Part shown: positions 11,220-20,528 of the stretch, piece after piece
Position numbering within the stretch: the stretch's first letter is position 1
Layout: each line of letters opens with the position of its first letter
Source of the DNA: Terfezia claveryi
Lineage: Eukaryota; Ascomycota; Pezizomycetes; Pezizales; Pezizaceae
Assembly (NCBI GenBank): GCA_015179025.1
Contig: WHUX01000457.1
Coordinates: 1 to 25,250 of the forward strand
DNA length: 25,250 nt
Direction of reading: 5' to 3'
Made by a program: the position numbers and the translations under genes
The notes under the pieces: generated by a model
What the model was told of the DNA's origin: nothing
Database searches by the model: none
The model's input: the letters and a program-made list of their open reading frames with translations, nothing else

Positions 11220-11241
11220 AGGTTCTTGTCTACAAGAACCT
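11220..11241 (-). other. Perfect hairpin next to the polypurine tract
   Basis: AGGTTCTTGT and ACAAGAACCT form a 10-bp perfect stem with a 2-base loop, ending two bases from the polypurine tract. The rest of 11242-11447 is the 3' untranslated region and shows no other feature. A role in reverse transcription or RNA 3' processing is a guess. Confidence 0.6.
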
Positions 11242-11447
11242 AATTGATCATGCAATCAGAATCATTATTGCTACTAACAACAATGGATGGGGCTTGAGGA
11301 CCAGTCCTCATGTATGGTAGCCAAAACATAGCTGCGTACGTCTCATTGCACCCCTGGGACAAAATGGCATAAGAAATACAGGTAAAACAAAAACGTAAAG
11401 ATAATTCAAAAAACCTAATGCCTAATATAGGAAAAAAAGAAAAATCC

Positions 11448-11897
11448 TCACAAGATAACATCAGGGTCCCGAGGCTTACGAGGATTATCCAGATGGAATT
11501 TTCGAATTAAATCGGCTGCTCCATCCTTCAGGTTCTCATATGGTTCCCATGTGTCATCATCAGGACCGTAACCCTTCCAAGAGACTAAATACATAACCCG
11601 TCCCTTCCTGAGCTCACTCGTCCTAACCTTTTCCACCTGGTATTCCGATTCTTCGAGGTCGACTGGAGGGGGTGTTGGTGAGCGTCTGCTGGCAATCGTA
11701 TTAAGGTGGTAGGGTTCCAACAAACTAATATGAAAAACTGGGTGAGTTTTGCCTGTACTTGGGGGAAGCTCTAACTCATAGGCATAAGTGCCAATAAGCC
11801 ATTTAATTCTAAACTTCCCTCGTAACTTGTAGTCAAGCTTCTTGGTCAGACGCCTTGTTTTGTTGTTCTTTGCGTTAACCATAACCCAATCTCCCAC
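11448..11897 (-). pseudogene. Integrase C-terminus and chromodomain (chromovirus)
   Basis: The 149-codon frame holds the GPY/F-like integrase tail (RGKFRIKWLIGTYAYELELP and HPVFHISLLEPY). From about residue 86 a chromodomain follows, with the pattern YQVEKV...YLVSWKGYG..DDTWEPYENL and the aromatic residues expected for methyl-lysine binding. In chromoviruses this domain guides integration to heterochromatin. The segment itself is open and ends in its natural stop, but it is out of frame with the catalytic integrase core at about 11900, so the polyprotein is broken here. Confidence 0.88.
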
Positions 11898-11899
11898 TT

Positions 11900-12790
11900 T
11901 GAATGTTGGTTCCTTTCTGCTACCTTGAGATTGTAGTATTTGGACATCCGGTCCTGCGCTGCCTTCATGTTCTCCCTCATAGCCTCTCTCATTGCGTCCA
12001 AGGTTTCGACTGTCTTGACTGCCTCAGGGTTGTTTGATTCAGTTGAGGCTTCGGTTGGGTTCTGGAAATTATTTTCTGGATGTTGTGCATATGCGGTAAA
12101 GAATGGTGTGAGTTTGGTACTAGAATAGATAGTGTTATTATAACAGAACTCGGCAAATGGTAATAACTCGACCCTGTCATCCTGATCCCAACAGCAATAC
12201 GTCCGTAGATAATGCTCAAGGGTCTGGTTGACTCGTTCGGTTTGACCATCAGTCTGGGAGTGATATGCCGTGGACTTATCCAACTCAACTGCTAATAACC
12301 GCATTACCTCCATCCAAAACGAACTTGTAAACACCGAATCCTGATCCGAAACAACCCTCTTTGGTAATCCATGCAGTCTCCAAACCTCCTTGACAAATAT
12401 CCCAGCCAACTCTTTTGCCTTCCGGTTCTTTAAGGGAATGAAATGTGACATCTTAGTAAACCTATCAACAATAACCCAGATCTGATTATACCCTTTAGCT
12501 GGTGGTAAATCAGTGATGAAATCCATCGAAATATGTTCCCACGGCCTGTAGGGGATTGGAAGAGGTACGAGCTTGCCATATTTCTTGTGTCTTGCAGTCT
12601 TGTTTCTTTGGCAAGCATCATATGTGCGAACGTATTTCGTACCCAGTCTTCCATATTTGGCCAGTAGTAATTTCGTTTCATGAGCTCGAGGGTTTTGTCA
12701 TGTCCGAAATGACCTGCAAGTTTAGCATCGTGACACTGGAAAGCCACTTTCAACTTAAGGGAATTGTTGTCAGTATATATAGGTAACGTT
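11900..12790 (-). pseudogene. Integrase zinc-binding domain and catalytic core
   Basis: The zinc-binding part shows the two His (CHDAKLAGHFGHDKTLELM) and then, after a frame change, RTYDACQRNKT. Only the second of the two expected Cys is present; the first is Tyr, consistent with a TGT-to-TAT change. The rve core follows in an open frame from 12526: Asp in MDFITDLPP, Asp in VVSDQDSVFTSSFW and Glu in DGQTERVNQTLEHY, the D,D,E triad of retroviral-type integrases. The enzyme would join element DNA to the chromosome. At least two frameshifts, one before the core and one after it, make this copy inactive. Confidence 0.88.
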
Positions 12791-13614
12791 CAGAGGTTAC
12801 CATGTCATCTTCTAAACCGTAATGATTGAGTCCAGGATACTCCTTGCCAAACTTCAACGCGTTCCGAATCCCTAACCACTTGTCATCCTTGAGGCCAGCC
12901 TCTTGGATCTCCTTCGACCAACTTGATTCTTCTGTTTGTGAGGCCTTTACTGCCATAATGCAGCGCGTTACTAGACTCTCCTCACTTGTTCCAGTTGGAA
13001 TTGACCAGGCTTGAACATCCGAATGTGTGGTCCTGCTTCTCTCCCCCTCCTTCGAGGTCAGGATCTACCTGACGAGAAAGTGCATCTGCCTTACCATTCT
13101 TATCACCTGGGCGGTAGATGATTCTAAAATTGAACTGGCTTAGTATTTCCGCCCATCTGGCCTGCTTCGATTGAGTATTTTAGTGGAATTAAGTACTCAA
13201 GGTTCTTGTGTCTGTGTACACAATTATCTCCTCTGGGCACCCATTGAAAATGTCTCCATTCTTGGAAACAATTGACAATTACGACCATCTCTTTGTCATG
13301 GACATCGTAATTAAGTTCTGCTGGGATAAAGCGTTTTGAATAGTACGCTACTGGGTGCCAACGACCATCTGGTTCTTTTTGGGATAGAATACCAGCTTTT
13401 GCTAGATCAACGCGTCTGTCTCGATCATTTTTGGTGTTCTGGGTGATAATGGCATAGTATTGGAGCAGTTGTGAACCTATATTTTAACTCATCGAAGGCC
13501 TGTTGACACTGCTGTGTCCAGTTCCAAGGAACTCCATTGTGCATCAGTGTCTGAATTGGAAACGCCAAACTACTAAAGCCTTGAATAAACCGGCATAGAA
13601 ATTAGCAAAACCAA
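12791..13614 (-). pseudogene. RNase H domain and connection to integrase
   Basis: Reading across several frames, the RNase H-like signature HPVAYYSKRFIPAELNY and DKEMVVIV appears near 13270-13360, preceded by a typical AKAGILSQKEPDGRW stretch. Downstream, the frame at 12750-12956 carries the usual low-conservation linker to integrase. There are stops and frame changes in all frames, so this is clearly degraded. RNase H removes the RNA strand during reverse transcription. Boundaries are approximate. Confidence 0.75.
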
Positions 13615-14589
13615 TTAACCTCTGCACTCTTTGACGTTCCGAGGAGCCTGCCAGGCGAGAATATCCTCGACTTTCTTCTGCCCTATTTGTATCCCCTTTG
13701 TACCTACTTTAAATCCCACGAATTCAACTTCTGGGACATGGAAGATATACTTGTCTATGTTGACACAAAGGTTATTCTCCGTTAGTTTCTGCAGCACCCA
13801 ACGGACGAGCTCGACATGTTCTTCCTCTGTTTGGGTATAAATGAGGATATCATCAATGTATACAACTATTCCTCGGTCAATTCGTTCCGATAGAATATTG
13901 TTAACATGTCGCTGGAAAACAGATGGCGCATTAGTTAGCCCAAAAGGCATAACCGTATATTCGTATAAGCCATATCTTGTCTTGAATGCTGTTTTCCACT
14001 CGTCTCCGGCTGCTATTCTGAGTAGGTTAAACCCGAGTTTGAGATCGAGTTTGGAGAAAACCTGTGAAGTACCAACTTGTTCCATTAGGGTAGTCATAAG
14101 TGGTAGGGGATACTTGTCTTTTTTGGTTATGGCATTGAGCCCTCTATAGTCTACGACTATTCTGAGCTTGCCATTTGGCTGTTTGGCGAAGAATATAGGA
14201 GCGCCAGCACTGCTTTTGCTCGGTCTTATCTTGCCGGTTCGGAGCATCTCATCTAGGTATTCTTTGAGAAGCTCCAGTTCATCAGGGGAGAGGGGGTATA
14301 GTTTTCCTGACGGGGGACTCTTTCCTTCTTCTAACTCAATAGTCATGTCTTGTGGACCGTGCTGGGAAGGGCGGATTGCAACTCCTTTCCAAAGATTTTT
14401 ACAAAATCCCTGTACTGTGTTGGCAATCGATCAGCAAGTTCATGGATATTTTCAGTCGCTGTTATTTTCATAACCTTGCGAACGTCTCCATTAGCGAACT
14501 TCTGATAATCCCATTCCCCTATTTCAATTAATCCGACATATTGAGTCTCTGCAAGTACTTGTCAAAGTCAGCGAAATCAGTAACCTCCT
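13615..14589 (-). pseudogene. Ty3/gypsy reverse transcriptase
   Basis: The main open part runs from 14346 to 13615 (243 codons) with the family motifs in order: QDMTIELEEGKSPPSG at the start, LRIVVDYRGLNAIT, FSKLDLKLGF (motif A Asp), VMPFGLTNAPSVFQ (motif B) and VVYIDDILIY (motif C, catalytic Asp pair). The N-terminal connection (DRLPTQYRDFVKIFGK) lies in another frame, so a frameshift separates them near 14370-14390. The C-terminal thumb part runs into a stop at 13615, where the frame changes again. The enzyme core is intact at the motif level but cut off from its polyprotein. Confidence 0.92.
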
Positions 14590-15477
14590 CGATTTCCAAC
14601 GCTCTTTTAGCTCAAGTCCATAAGGAGTGGTGACCCGTAGCTTATCACAATTGGCTTTAATCCAATCCATCCCCAAAATGAGTGGAAGACCTGGTTCGAG
14701 GCACGCAACCTCAGTTACCAGGTCAAGAGTTTTGTTTCGTCCCGATCTTCATCTGGGACCTCCATCTGCAGGTTCTGAACCTGCACTGTGCCAACCTCTT
14801 GAGAATCGAGCCGTCGGCGCTCTCTAATCTCAGTCTTTTCTCCCTCTTAACCCAAGGCAGCATCATCTGTTCAACGAAAGAAGAATCAAAAATCGTGGCT
14901 TCTGCGCCAGTATAACCAAAGCATTAATGGAAATTTCGCATTTATTTCCTCCGTACATCCAAGATAACTTAACAGAGATAAGAAATTTCAGTCCTTCACG
15001 CTTCAATACCTTCACACCTGATTTTCCTGCCAAAGAGAGATCCTTAATTCCATCCAATGAAATATCCGGCACTGCCACCTTTCGTGGTCTTTTTTCGAGT
15101 GCGCCTATATGAGGAGCCACCTCATCATCAGCTTTTCTTTTTGTTCCTTTTTTTGCGTTTTTATTTGATAAAGAAAGAGAAGAAATAGCAGAAGAAGACA
15201 AATTGCGAGAAACAGAACTAATCAAAACAGGGTCGATATCCATCGGTTCCCCTTCATGTTCCTCCTTCCAACTGCCAACAGAGATACCATTCCTTATAAC
15301 ACAAATAGAAAACCAATCCTGCGAGACTATCCGACCCAACGTACTAGATAGCCCGTATCCCTAACAGTCCGAATTTTCCCTATAATCCAACTCATCCTCA
15401 CTCACAATATGCCCAAACTGAACCTCAAGTGGCGTTGCTACAGCCGCTCCTGCAGACACTGTTGCCACTTTCTTAGC
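14590..15477 (-). pseudogene. Linker and aspartic protease of the chromovirus
   Basis: The 15339-14863 frame begins with an acidic and Ser-rich linker and a basic stretch (KKGTKRKADDE). It then enters the protease fold at GLKFLISVKLSWMYGG and INALV. The active-site D-T-G triplet is broken: near 14909-14917 a single base appears to be missing, so the frame slips from ALV into LAQKP while the adjacent frame continues TGAEATIFDSSF. The second conserved protease motif, LILGMDWI, is visible near 14662-14685 in the alternative frame. The family enzyme cuts the Gag-Pol polyprotein; this one cannot. Confidence 0.8.
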
Positions 15478-16256
15478 TTCCTCCTTTCCTTTTCCCTTTC
15501 CCTTTGCCTTTGTCCATCTGTAACCTTCCAACCGATTGAACAGTCACCCATCATGTGAGTTTTGTCCCCACACTTAATGCACTGTCCATCCTTCTTCCGA
15601 GCCTGTCTCATAGCATACTAACGCTATCTTGGCCAGGCTCTTTGGCTTTTTTGGAAGAGGTATCGGATTTGGATTTAGCCTTAGCATCAGGCTTGGTTTT
15701 TGCCTTTTGCTTTGGCTTTGTAATTCGGTCCTTAAGGTTTTCGGACTTCTTTTCGGCAGTCTTAGGGGTGTTGGGTACCTCCTTTTTCGCACCAGCGGCC
15801 TGTTCTTTTTGACGGAACTGGCTCTGTGCATGTGCCTCCCTAACCTTCTCATACTCAACCTGAGACCCTGCATTAGCAATTGCCTGAAAGCACATTTCTC
15901 TACTTGCTGGCACTTTATCGAGAATGTCTTTGCCAGTACTGACTCGGACCATATGGGCCCGAGTCTCAGGCTGAATAGCACTAATCAGGTGCTCCCACAG
16001 CTGTTCTCGTGGTAGTTCCGCTACCAACTGGTGAATCCTGACACGAGAGATGAAATCTTTCATCAACTCACCTTTTTTCTGGAATTCCTTTTAGAGGGAG
16101 ACCTTTGCATCCCGCTTCTCATGCTGGTTCTAGTGTGCATTTATGAACTCATGTTTAAAGACATTAAACATGTCCCATTCAACCCATTCGGAGTTGGCAT
16201 CTGGTGTTCGCTTGTGTTGGTTTGCATAATACCAGGTGCTCGCATCTCCTGTAAGC
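15478..16256 (-). pseudogene. Gag C-terminal part with CCHC zinc knuckle
   Basis: This continues Gag beyond the PLE insertion: LTGDASTWYYANQHK completes the capsid motif, MKDFISRVRIHQLV follows, and then comes a Lys-rich stretch. The knuckle CIKCGDKTHMMGDC (15540-15581, pattern C-x2-C-x4-H-x4-C) lies in a different frame from the preceding part, so a frameshift occurred near 15608. Two nonsense codons, TAG at 16130-16132 and TAA at 16091-16093, stand where Gln codons are expected, both explained by C-to-T. The knuckle binds element RNA in the family. Confidence 0.85.
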
Positions 16257-16793
16257 CGGGGGGGAGGGAGAGAATTGTTAGAATTCCTGAAGAGTATCAC
16301 GAAGCAGACAACTTGACTTGTGGGTCACTGTTGGTTTCGTCTGGATTGACTCTTCAGTGCTTGATACTTATACCTTTTCCTACCTCTAGTGTGACTCACG
16401 GTAATTGTGATTATTTCCGTGGTGTGGGTGGGCTGACCACCCTCTTCTAAAAATCTAAATTAAAAGTGTGACTCGTTCATGCATAATGGTGTGACTCATT
16501 AAACATGACTGCGTCATGCAGTCAGCAATACTAATTTGGGGGCGGTGTGCTAATCTTACCTGCATGCATGACGCATGTGCGACGGGTGTGACTCCGACGT
16601 GCATGTGCATGCATGATGACTGCATTGCGCTAATGCAGGGTAAGCGCTAGTAATATACCCTTGCTAGCGGCTATGTTTCAGTGTGGCACACTAAAAACAT
16701 AACCGAATTCACCCAGAGTGAGCCGCAACGAGAGCGGTTACCCGGAGGGGCGAGCGAAGCGAGTAGCGGAAGTGGAGGAGAACGGAGGGTGAA
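16257..16793 (-). repeat. Pseudo-LTR, 3' copy
   Basis: This 537-bp direct repeat of 19993-20528 starts with a run of seven G after CC. Differences are a one-base deletion in the other copy (ATGACTGCG here, ATGATGCG there) and one A/G change near the inner end. It carries a hammerhead motif and four GTGTGACTC words (16389, 16466, 16489, 16586), two of which make TGACTCA. Pseudo-LTRs are a hallmark of tandemly inserted PLEs. Confidence 0.9.
16294..16367 (-). ncRNA. Type I hammerhead ribozyme motif, copy 1
   Basis: The minus strand reads: stem I strand GTATC-AAGCA; core CTGAAGA; stem II GTC-AATCCA-GAC; core GAAA; stem III; cleavage triplet GTC; then TGCTT-CGT-GATAC closing stem I. Stem I has two 5-bp helices around a CGT bulge. 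Stem III can pair CAAC with GTTG next to one bulged C. All conserved core bases (CUGANGA, GAAA, UH) are present. Predicted cleavage lies between 16307 and 16306 (minus-strand direction). Hammerheads in PLE pseudo-LTRs are established in the literature. Confidence 0.82.
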
Positions 16794-16900
16794 GCCTTCG
16801 TTTTCCCGTTTCCTGGGTATTAGCGTATAGCCCAAACTAGTATTCTGACTCACTTATCCTGAAGTGGGAACTTACAGGTTATGTTTTTAGAACACGCCAC
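16683..16900 (-). repeat. Inverted repeat in the PLE 3' region
   Basis: GTGGCACACTAAAAACATAACC (16683-16704, split here: GTGGCACAC plus TAAAAACATAACC) pairs with GGTTATGTTTTTAG plus AACACGCCAC at 16877-16900, with a few mismatches. It spans the end of the pseudo-LTR and the sequence after the RT stop. In RNA it would close a loop of about 170 nt. The intervening 16794-16876 has no gene. Confidence 0.55.
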
Positions 16901-16910
16901 CATATTATTT

Positions 16911-18866
16911 TTACAGATGTAGACTTTCGAATAAGTCTCCGAGGGTGGTATCATCTGGAAATGTTTCAAGAAATTTAGCATTGAATCTTTGGCACAAGTC
17001 GCCGAAGTTAATAGTTTTTTTACGACTAATAATCAATGTTGCTTCGAGAAGTTTAGGAGGGATTTGGCTTCCCTGCCAGACTTCTTGAATTCCTTGTTGT
17101 ACATTTCGTACATCTATAAAATCCCATATTGGATTAAGAACGGATTTAACTACCATGATGTTATCCACTCCCGCTGGTCTGACCATACGGTACCGGTTTT
17201 CCCATCTTGTATTGTAGTTACGGGTAATCCATTCTTTGACCAAAACGAGTGGGTACTCTCGGCTGAGGTAAATAGAGGCTAGTTCCTCAACCGATTGCTT
17301 GTATATATCTGCATTAGACGACAAAGCAGCGAGCCGACTCATCTCTCCGAGGAAAGTTCCTTTTTTCATCCACTTTGGATGCCCCGAAGAGAATGGGATT
17401 CGTTTGAAATGGTTTAGTGGTTTCCTGTATGGTCTGAAGTCGAACTTTCCTGTAGACGGAGAGTGCATAACTTCTAGATCCAAAAATACCATACGATATT
17501 TATCCACTTCCCATTTGAGCTTAAGACCTGGGAAATTCAGGCGCTCTTTGGCATATTCCAGCACTAAACTTTCGTTTGGCGCGAGGATTATAGTAAAAAT
17601 GTCATCGATGTACCTTTTGTACAGAAGTACTTGAGGGTCTTTGATCATATGTTGTTCATATTTAGCCGCGTATAAATTAGCAATATGTGGAGAGCTTGCG
17701 ACTCCCATTGCTAATCCATTCGTTTGCAAGAACAGATTACTACCATACCGAAAAACAAGGTAGTTGTTCGCAATTGAACAGAGTTCTCGGGCAAGTTTGC
17801 CTTTGATCTCTCCGTGATGTTTAGAAGCAGCAGCTTCGACTACATCGTGAATGGCATGAAGCGGGACATTCGGGTAGAATGCTTCTACATCCGCTGAAAG
17901 CATGAAAGCTTTCATACCAAACGGAACTTTAACCTTTAATAGTTCTTGGGCTAGCGTTCTACTGTTAAGTAGAATCGTAGGTGATGTTTTAACTTCATCT
18001 TCCAAGAGGTTGCACAACATGGACGCAGCAGTTTCACCCGTGAAACTGTGGCAAGGAATAATTGGTCTAAACTTGGTCGGTTTTTTATGGATTTTCGGGA
18101 GTCCACTAAAGCGTGGCAGCTTCCGAATATCTTCGTTCCAAGCATTAGCCAGTAGGAAATTTTCCTCTTGTTCGGTCAGGGAATAGGTATCTGACTGAAC
18201 AATCTGGTCCAAGTGTGTTTGCAAGTTTTTCATAACTTCGTGACACTTATCCACGTTGATCTTGGTTATCGATCTATCATTGGCTAAGTAGTCGTTGCAT
18301 TGCATAATATACCATGTTCGGGATACTACAGCAGTACCAAGATTCTTGTCTGTACTTGTTACGAACAAGTCGTGTTTTTTCAAGTACTCCAGCAGTTTTG
18401 CTGCATCTTTCATCCCTTGGTGATTGATGCCGGTTGTTTTAGGTGCTTCTTCGATCATTCGACATAATCGAGAACGTCCCTCGGCCAACCCTGCTTCGAC
18501 AGGTACTGACGCTTTAGGAGCTGATACTGGTGTATCGGAACCTAGAGAGTAGCGGTGGTCATATACTTTATTATCTTTACCATTAAAATGACACTTCCAT
18601 CTAATGGTATTGCAAAAATGTTCGTAATCGCGTAAGACAATAGAAGAATTTATTTCAGTACTAAACATAAAGCGGAAACCCTTGCTAATGGAGTTCGCCA
18701 CGTCATGTGGCAACTCCACTCCTTCCAACAGATGTACTCCTCGCCGAAATCTAAGCGAGTCCAACAATGCCAGTGGCATACGCTGACGAATTTCCATCAC
18801 TGCTTGGTTGAAAGGGATGTTTAGTAAACGGTCTGGATAAGACGATGGGTTGGACCAGGTCCACAT
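16911..18866 (-). CDS. Penelope-like reverse transcriptase, no GIY-YIG
   Basis: The protein is 651 residues if read from the ATG at 18866. Visible motifs: STDKNLGTAVVSRTWY (171-186), GLPKIHKKPTKFRPII (255-270, PLE-typical), LSADVEAFYPNVP (motif A, Asp326), NGLAMGVASSPHIANLYAAK (383-402, motif B), YKRYIDDIF (416-424, motif C, Asp421 and Asp422), FLDLEV (461-466) and HPKWMKKGTFLGEM (496-509). After the thumb region the protein ends at FESLHL with no GIY-YIG nuclease. PLE RTs copy element RNA onto an exposed 3' end; the endonuclease-less ones are known from telomeres. The start is uncertain: ORF1b overlaps by 46 nt in another frame, and a predicted intron would join ORF1b directly to Arg29. The frame has no stops or shifts. 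Confidence 0.9.
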   Translation of the reverse strand: MWTWSNPSSYPDRLLNIPFNQAVMEIRQRMPLALLDSLRFRRGVHLLEGVELPHDVANSISKGFRFMFSTEINSSIVLRDYEHFCNTIRWKCHFNGKDNKVYDHRYSLGSDTPVSAPKASVPVEAGLAEGRSRLCRMIEEAPKTTGINHQGMKDAAKLLEYLKKHDLFVTSTDKNLGTAVVSRTWYIMQCNDYLANDRSITKINVDKCHEVMKNLQTHLDQIVQSDTYSLTEQEENFLLANAWNEDIRKLPRFSGLPKIHKKPTKFRPIIPCHSFTGETAASMLCNLLEDEVKTSPTILLNSRTLAQELLKVKVPFGMKAFMLSADVEAFYPNVPLHAIHDVVEAAASKHHGEIKGKLARELCSIANNYLVFRYGSNLFLQTNGLAMGVASSPHIANLYAAKYEQHMIKDPQVLLYKRYIDDIFTIILAPNESLVLEYAKERLNFPGLKLKWEVDKYRMVFLDLEVMHSPSTGKFDFRPYRKPLNHFKRIPFSSGHPKWMKKGTFLGEMSRLAALSSNADIYKQSVEELASIYLSREYPLVLVKEWITRNYNTRWENRYRMVRPAGVDNIMVVKSVLNPIWDFIDVRNVQQGIQEVWQGSQIPPKLLEATLIISRKKTINFGDLCQRFNAKFLETFPDDTTLGDLFESLHL

Positions 18867-18868
18867 AC
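18783..18868 (-). other. Predicted 86-nt intron joining ORF1b to RT
   Basis: On the minus strand a strong 5' splice site (AAG|GTATGTGG) lies at the end of ORF1b, and ATTCGTCAG|CGT provides an acceptor 86 nt later. A TTTACTAAACA sequence about 35-45 nt before the acceptor resembles the TACTAAC branch site. Removing exactly 86 nt carries the ORF1b frame (…KTQK) straight into the RT frame at RMPLALL. Length and signals suit fungal introns. The alternative is a -1 ribosomal frameshift or separate initiation at the ATG at 18866. Confidence 0.5.
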
Positions 18869-19456
18869 CTTCTGAGTCTTTTTCTGACTCTTTGTCTTCT
18901 TCACTTTCGTCGCTGAAGTGGCGGCGTTGGATTCGGCTCGCTTCCTCTTCTTCCCGTTTGAAGTTTTTGAGGAGGTGTTTTTCGCCAGCTTTGCTGGCGC
19001 TTTGCCCTTTCCGTTGCCTTTTCTCTTCGAATCTATAATCGACACAATTTGAGTTAGATAATGATCGTTTAGCCCTTTCGGAGGGATCATACCTTTCTCT
19101 TTTCGAAGAGCGTCTTGGACGGCTTTGCGAACCGTGTCAGCCAGACTATCTTGGGTGATAGCTGGACCCTGTTGGGGGTCTTTCGCAGCGTCCTTCAACT
19201 TCATCTTACTCAGAGCTGTTTCCAGCTCTGCTATTGCCTTGCTTCCGGCAATATCTACTACTCGAGTAGCGTAAGTGAAGATGTCCTGAGAAAGCAGGCC
19301 TTTTTCGTTGGTAAGAAATGACGTATTCTTGCCAGTGGGGGTAGTTGGATCCGTCGTGTTATGAAGGGCTACCAGTTCTTCATAACGTTGATCAATAATA
19401 TTGATCACCGGTTTTTGGATCGCGGGGCGACGTAGTCTAGTATGGAGGAATGTCAC
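18821..19456 (-). CDS. PLE ORF1b, basic protein upstream of RT
   Basis: The open frame of about 211 codons has no ATG at its start (the first codon overlapping ORF1a is GTG). It begins TFLHTRLRRPAIQKP. The middle contains helical, charged segments, and the C-terminal 50 residues are very rich in Lys, with a nuclear-localisation-like cluster (NGKKRKRAES and VKKTKSQKKTQK). I recognise no enzymatic domain. An RNA-binding or nuclear-targeting role is inferred from its composition and position. It most likely continues ORF1a through a -1 shift or a one-base indel, and joins RT by splicing. Confidence 0.6.
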   Translation of the reverse strand: MTFLHTRLRRPAIQKPVINIIDQRYEELVALHNTTDPTTPTGKNTSFLTNEKGLLSQDIFTYATRVVDIAGSKAIAELETALSKMKLKDAAKDPQQGPAITQDSLADTVRKAVQDALRKEKGMIPPKGLNDHYLTQIVSIIDSKRKGNGKGKAPAKLAKNTSSKTSNGKKRKRAESNAATSATKVKKTKSQKKTQKVCGPGPTHRLIQTVY

Positions 19457-19932
19457 TTCTGTTCCCTTGCCGTGATGGCTTGGGAGAGCATTTCCATACG
19501 GAAGGCCAACACCTTCGATTCGACTCCTGCTAGGAATACCTTCGCAGTAGAGGTTTGATCGAGTAGATCATTCCCATCATCCAAGTCCATTCCCTCACGG
19601 GAATCCTCCAAGTATTCCTTAGAAAATTGGATTTTTGGCACATGGATGCCCTGGATTTCAGAGGGCCAGGTCCCTCGTGATTTGTGCTCCTCCAACTTTC
19701 TCAAAGTAGCTCGAGACCTGTAATAGGTCTGAGCTAACTTGTAGTGTTGGACCAGAAAGGAACGGAGACTTTCGCGATAGCTCGTCGGAATAAGGTCAAT
19801 GACCTCATTCAGCGACGTCGCGAGTGCAGAGTGGTTCGCTCGTTGGACAGATTGGTTCATCTGTACGAAGGAGGAGGAGGAGGCGGCGAAGGCTGACGGA
19901 GATGGGGAGCGGATGGCACGAAGAGAAGACAT
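19453..19932 (-). CDS. PLE ORF1a, N-terminal protein of unknown function
   Basis: 159 codons start MSSLRAIRSPSPSAFAASSS at 19932, the first ATG after a leader of about 60 nt that begins next to the pseudo-LTR. A Ser/Ala-rich head is followed by helical segments (LIPTSYRESLRSFLVQHYKL and TLRKLEEHKSRG) that could form a coiled coil, then an acidic patch (MDLDDGNDLLD). It ends in TAREQK and TGA, overlapping the GTG of ORF1b by 4 nt (GTGA). Endonuclease-less PLEs often have an extra ORF upstream of RT; the role here is inferred only from position. Confidence 0.65.
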   Translation of the reverse strand: MSSLRAIRSPSPSAFAASSSSFVQMNQSVQRANHSALATSLNEVIDLIPTSYRESLRSFLVQHYKLAQTYYRSRATLRKLEEHKSRGTWPSEIQGIHVPKIQFSKEYLEDSREGMDLDDGNDLLDQTSTAKVFLAGVESKVLAFRMEMLSQAITAREQK

Positions 19933-19992
19933 TGTTGGATATTCGTGGGTGTGTATGGATCGTTTGTGCGAAAAGAATTCGTCTTTGAAAGT

Positions 19993-20528
19993 CGGGGGGG
20001 AGGGAGAGAATTGTTAGAATTCCTGAAGAGTATCACGAAGCAGACAACTTGACTTGTGGGTCACTGTTGGTTTCGTCTGGATTGACTCTTCAGTGCTTGA
20101 TACTTATACCTTTTCCTACCTCTAGTGTGACTCACGGTAATTGTGATTATTTCCGTGGTGTGGGTGGGCTGACCACCCTCTTCTAAAAATCTAAATTAAA
20201 AGTGTGACTCGTTCATGCATAATGGTGTGACTCATTAAACATGATGCGTCATGCAGTCAGCAATACTAATTTGGGGGCGGTGTGCTAATCTTACCTGCAT
20301 GCATGACGCATGTGCGACGGGTGTGACTCCGACGTGCATGTGCATGCATGATGACTGCATTGCGCTAATGCAGGGTAAGCGCTAGTAATATACCCTTGCT
20401 AGCGGCTATGTTTCAGTGTGGCACACTAAAAACATAACCGAATTCACCCAGAGTGAGCCGCAACGAGAGCGGTTACCCGGAGGGGCGAGCGAAGCGAGTA
20501 GCGGAAGTGGAGGGGAACGGAGGGTGAA
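19993..20528 (-). repeat. Pseudo-LTR, 5' copy
   Basis: This 536-bp direct repeat of 16257-16793 has one base deleted in the ATGA-TGCG stretch. Its inner edge (GTC plus seven G) borders the leader of ORF1a. The outer part forms one arm of a hairpin with the inverted copy: arms 19994-20449 and 20522-20977, with a 72-bp loop. Confidence 0.9.
20030..20103 (-). ncRNA. Type I hammerhead ribozyme motif, copy 2
   Basis: Identical in every core and stem base to the motif at 16294-16367. Predicted cleavage lies between 20043 and 20042. On a transcript crossing the element, cleavage here and at copy 1 would release a 3,736-nt RNA whose 5' end lies about 110 nt before ORF1a. Confidence 0.82.

Noticed and set aside
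16031..16450. 139-codon plus-strand frame
   Set aside because: It runs antisense through gag and into the pseudo-LTR, so it is a chance frame across an insertion junction.
16911..18866. GIY-YIG nuclease at the end of the PLE RT
   Set aside because: No GIY or YIG motif, and the protein ends shortly after the thumb region.
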